Made by a program: the position numbers and the translations under genes. A stretch of DNA of 64,000 bases from JADLBR01 sp020847615 (GTDB taxonomy: Bacteria; Verrucomicrobiota; Verrucomicrobiia; JADLBR01), in the NCBI GenBank assembly GCA_026646655.1, contig JAPKHT010000002.1, positions 1 through 64,000 of the forward strand, written 5' to 3'. Of the stretch, positions 61,399 through 64,000 are shown piece after piece (within the stretch, counting starts at the first letter, position 1; each line of letters starts with the position of its first letter). The notes under the pieces were generated by a model. The model was not told the origin of the DNA. It saw only the letters and a list, made by a program, of their open reading frames with translations, and did no database searches.

Positions 61399-62640
61399 AT
61401 GATCGGCACCATGAAACAACGAATTTTCGTCGTGGCTCTGGCGGCGCTTTGCCACGCTCCCGACGCAGGTCGGGCCCTCGACCCTAAAGCGGGAAGCGGC
61501 ATGCCCTATGGGCTTCGGGGAGACGGCAGGGCCGATGACACCGACGCCCTGGAGCGCGCCATCCGGGCGGAGAAGTTGATCTTCCTGCCGCCTGGCCGTT
61601 ACCGGATCACCCGGCCGCTGGCCCTTGACGCGGGCTGCGGGATCGCTGGGCCCGGCACGCTGTACGTGGATTTTGACTCCGCCCGTGCGGATGCGTCGAA
61701 TGCGGCGCTGAATTGCCAGGGCAGCAATATCCGGATCGATGGGATCACGATCGAGAAACGCTTCATCGACGGCTCGTACGGCATCGGCATCTCGCTCGGC
61801 GGGAGCGGGCACAGGAACATCCGGATCCATGGCGTGGACATCAGCGGCTATAGCGCGCGCTACGGCATCCACCTCGTCGAATGCGAGGACTTTGAAATCT
61901 CGAACTGCCACATCCATGACTTCATGATGGATGCGGGCGCCGACATGATCCAGGACTCGCCGGCGGGAATCCGCGTCACCCGCTCGCGCCGGGGCGTTAT
62001 CAGCAACAATCGAATCCTCCGCATCGAGGTGGGCAAGAGTGGGCTGGCATCCATCTCGCCCAAGGTGCCCAAGTACGGGAAACAGGGTTACCAGTCCGAC
62101 CACATGACGATCGTTTCCTGCCGCAATGTCACGATCACGGGCAACCTGATGGCGACCAGCGGCGAAGGGATCGACCTGCTGCTTTCGCAGGAGTGCGCGG
62201 TCAGCGGGAACACGATCGAGGACATCTGGTTTCAGGGGATCAAGATGCTCGGCGTATCGTTTTCGACGATCAGCGGGAATGTGATCCGGGACTGCTATCA
62301 GGGGGTCGGTCTCGCCGACCACACGAAGTTCGGAGCGGATTGCGTCGGAAACGCCATAACCGGGAACACGATCGTGGATTCCGGGTCGCCGGGATCTTTC
62401 GGCCTGCCGGGTCCCGCCAGGCTCAGGTATGGGGTTCCCGCTGGCGTGGATGTTCATGATGCCAGCGACTACGCCGTCATCGCCGGAAACGTCATCATGG
62501 ACACCCAGGCGACCAAGACGATGCGGAGCGCGATCGCCACCAACGGGGCACCCCACAATATCTGCGCGAACAATATCGAGGATGGCCCCTTTGTGCGCAG
62601 CGTGCCACCCATGCCTTGGGAGAAGAAGAAGGGGGATTGA
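61399..62640 (+). CDS. Secreted right-handed beta-helix protein
   Basis: It has 413 residues (409 if the ATG at 61411 is used). A signal peptide (RIFVVALAALCHAPDAGRA) is followed by a pectate-lyase-superfamily-type start (YGLRGDGRADDTDALERAIR, IFLPPGRYRITRPLAL). Beta-helix repeats run through GNLMATSGEGIDLLL and GNTIEDIWFQGIKML. Its N-terminus resembles phage tail-spike and polygalacturonase-like proteins. Function unknown. Confidence 0.85.
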   Translation: MIGTMKQRIFVVALAALCHAPDAGRALDPKAGSGMPYGLRGDGRADDTDALERAIRAEKLIFLPPGRYRITRPLALDAGCGIAGPGTLYVDFDSARADASNAALNCQGSNIRIDGITIEKRFIDGSYGIGISLGGSGHRNIRIHGVDISGYSARYGIHLVECEDFEISNCHIHDFMMDAGADMIQDSPAGIRVTRSRRGVISNNRILRIEVGKSGLASISPKVPKYGKQGYQSDHMTIVSCRNVTITGNLMATSGEGIDLLLSQECAVSGNTIEDIWFQGIKMLGVSFSTISGNVIRDCYQGVGLADHTKFGADCVGNAITGNTIVDSGSPGSFGLPGPARLRYGVPAGVDVHDASDYAVIAGNVIMDTQATKTMRSAIATNGAPHNICANNIEDGPFVRSVPPMPWEKKKGD

Positions 62641-62690
62641 GGGCACAGGGACCGCCCGATAGAGCACGGCGCTCGGCTGTCGTAAGGACC

Positions 62691-62723
62691 AGGAGTTCTC
62701 GGACTGCGTCCGGCAACCTCCTC
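62691..62723 (+). repeat. Hairpin fragment of the composite repeat
   Basis: AGGAGTTCTCGGACTGCGTCC followed by GGCAACCTCCT matches the opening hairpin of copies A and B with several changes; the CTGGC that follows also matches. The body is absent. It may terminate the beta-helix gene transcript. Confidence 0.65.
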
Positions 62724-62779
62724 TGGCCGAGAATGTTGGGAGGAACCGTTCCCGATAGCGGCACGGGTGCAAAACGATA

Positions 62780-62808
62780 AACTCTATTTTTGGACAAAGT
62801 CCAGAGTT
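62780..62808. promoter_or_regulatory. Inverted repeat upstream of fur: possible operator
   Basis: AACTCT (62780-62785) and AGAGTT (62803-62808) frame TGGAC-AAA-GTCCA (62791-62803). The palindrome lies 18 bp before the fur start and could be an autoregulatory operator. It does not match a classic Fur or PerR box, so this is a positional inference only. Confidence 0.3.
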
Positions 62809-62825
62809 GGATGTAGTGTGGTTAA

Positions 62826-63323
62826 ATGCGTGATTCCGCAAAGCGACTTCGCGAGCACGGCATTCCCGTCACAGCCCAACGCGTGGCCGTGCTGCGGGCC
62901 GTATCGAGGGGGCCTCACGCGACCGCGGACGCCATCGCGGAGGATGTCCGGGCGGAGATTGGTGCGATCTCGCGACAGGCGGTGTATGACGCCCTCGGGA
63001 TGCTGGTTGAGAGGGGCCTCATCCGGCGGATCAAGCCCGCCGGATCGCCGGCGCGCTACGAGGGCCGCGTCGGCGACAACCACCATCATCTGATCTGCCG
63101 CACCTGTGGGAGAACGGTGGACGTCGATTGCGCCGTCGGCAACGCGCCCTGTCTGACCCCCGCCGACGGCTCCGGTTACCAGATCGACGAGGCGGAGGTC
63201 ATCTATTGGGGCACCTGTCCCGATTGTCTCGCAAAGAACCTGGGGTGCGCGGGCGGCATCCCCGAATCAGATCAACGGGCTTCGAACCAAACATCAGGGG
63301 AACTCAAGGGAGAAATGACATGA
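62826..63323 (+). CDS. Fur-family regulator, coupled to katG
   Basis: This 165-residue protein has the winged helix (PVTAQRVAVLRAVSRGPHAT, then ISRQAVYDALGMLVERGLI). The metal-binding region NHHHLICRTCG and the second CPDC pair form the structural zinc site. The gene overlaps katG by four bases, as in FurA-KatG and PerR-like pairs. It probably senses peroxide or iron and represses the operon. The C-terminal 25 residues are a polar extension. Confidence 0.9.
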   Translation: MRDSAKRLREHGIPVTAQRVAVLRAVSRGPHATADAIAEDVRAEIGAISRQAVYDALGMLVERGLIRRIKPAGSPARYEGRVGDNHHHLICRTCGRTVDVDCAVGNAPCLTPADGSGYQIDEAEVIYWGTCPDCLAKNLGCAGGIPESDQRASNQTSGELKGEMT

Positions 63324-64000
63324 AAGAGAATGCGACCAGATGCATGCGCCCCGTTTCGGATGGGGCAATTGAGACACGGACCACGCGACGCGCATTGGGA
63401 AGATGGCCAATCTGGCTTCTGGCCCTGGCCGCCGGTGGTTTGGCGTGGAGTCCGGGCGTGGTGTCAATGGCCCAGGCCTCGTCCGAAAAGGGCACGGGGG
63501 GCGGTGGCGAATGCCCGGTGATGTCGGGCAAGGCCCGTCCGAACCGACACACGGCCGCAGGTGGCATGTCGATCCGGGACTGGTGGCCGAACCAGCTGAA
63601 CCTGAAGATCCTTCACCAGAATTCGGAGAAGGTGAGTCCGGTGGGCGGGGGTTTCAATTACGCCGAGGAGTTTAAGAAACTCGATCTGGATGCCCTGAAG
63701 AAGGACATCGAGGCGCTAATGACGACGTCGCAGGATTGGTGGCCGGCCGACTTCGGGCACTACGGGCCGCTCTTCATACGGATGGCCTGGCACAGCGCGG
63801 GCACGTACCGCGTGAAAGACGGCCGCGGCGGCGCATCCGATGGGACGCAGCGCTTCGCGCCCCTTAACAGTTGGCCCGATAACGCCAACCTCGACAAGGC
63901 GCGCCGACTGCTGTGGCCTATCAAGCAGAAGTACGGGCAGAAGATCTCGTGGGCCGACCTGATGATCTTCACGGGCAACTGCGCCCTGGAGTCGATGGGG
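63320..64000 (+). CDS. katG: Catalase-peroxidase, partial, with export signal
   Basis: Only the first 227 residues are inside the window; the frame is open at the right edge. A long N-terminal extension has a basic stretch with Arg-Arg (TTRRALGRWPIWLLALAAGG) and a hydrophobic core ending VVSMAQA: a Sec or Tat signal. Typical KatG sequence then starts (ECPVMSGKARPNRHTAAGG). The distal heme pocket RMAWHSAGTYR gives Arg, Trp and His, and TGNCALESMG follows. Most KatG proteins are cytoplasmic; exported ones such as KatP are fewer. Coupled to fur by ATGA. Confidence 0.93.
   Translation, partial: MKENATRCMRPVSDGAIETRTTRRALGRWPIWLLALAAGGLAWSPGVVSMAQASSEKGTGGGGECPVMSGKARPNRHTAAGGMSIRDWWPNQLNLKILHQNSEKVSPVGGGFNYAEEFKKLDLDALKKDIEALMTTSQDWWPADFGHYGPLFIRMAWHSAGTYRVKDGRGGASDGTQRFAPLNSWPDNANLDKARRLLWPIKQKYGQKISWADLMIFTGNCALESMG

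Noticed and set aside
1..64000. tRNA, rRNA, CRISPR arrays, transposases, prophage
   Set aside because: I looked for T-loop GGTTCGAATCC-like sequence, regularly spaced repeats and DDE or integrase motifs and found none that I would defend. A proper scan with tRNA and repeat-finding software would be decisive.

Overview
The window is GC-rich, densely coded bacterial chromosome with no transposase, phage gene, tRNA, rRNA or CRISPR array that I could find. The gene content points to the PVC group and most probably Verrucomicrobiota. The clues are a secreted protein built from repeated WAxxDPxAAxxW units, several PQQ-like beta-propellers, Tat-exported Gfo/Idh oxidoreductases, LamG and beta-helix secreted proteins, a long-form IspH, isolated TadE/TadG-like genes and a Gram-negative envelope (an LpxL-like acyltransferase fused to a WaaF-like heptosyltransferase). 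This is inference from gene families; no 16S or marker tree is available here.

Layout. 1-305 holds two palindromic repeat elements. 306-5102 has an HpnN/MMPL-type RND transporter, a GT2 glycosyltransferase, CutA, a composite repeat and a TPR protein. 5174-12917 is core metabolism and proteostasis: carB, an antisense SRP RNA gene (ffs), tig-clpP without clpX, and argD-argF. 12991-20365 holds an unknown membrane protein, a Gfo/Idh oxidoreductase, a zinc-ribbon coiled-coil tail-anchored protein and envelope glycosylation genes. 20325-22266 has an MntR-like regulator and an exported LRR protein, followed by the second copy of the composite repeat.

22518-30699 is a seven-gene minus-strand operon, mostly overlapping: two PQQ-like propellers, an NHL-repeat lipoprotein, a small Cys-rich Tat protein, a NapG-like Tat ferredoxin, a NapH/NosR-like membrane polyferredoxin and the WAxxDP repeat protein. 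It looks like an uncharacterised periplasmic electron-transfer module. A palindromic repeat sits in frame inside the lipoprotein gene, in the manner of the protein-coding palindromic elements of Rickettsia.

30865-38356 carries a GlsB-like membrane protein, ispH, an ArfB-like release factor, two secreted carbohydrate-related proteins and a rhodanese-like/MauE-like pair. 38372-41061 has three Tad-type pseudopilin or VWA genes. 41435-46217 has a spermidine-synthase-like membrane protein and cinA-recA. 46334-51942 has GYF-AIM24, NagZ, a solitary RelE-like protein, a protein kinase-HDOD fusion and a secreted unknown. 51950-62640 is a carbohydrate and secretion region: PrxQ, GH5, a PQQ propeller, Gfo/Idh and three beta-helix proteins. 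The right edge has an overlapping fur-katG pair in which KatG carries an export signal; katG runs off the window.

Family assignments come from motifs read by eye. Start codons were chosen from family length, overlap with upstream genes and visible ribosome-binding sites.
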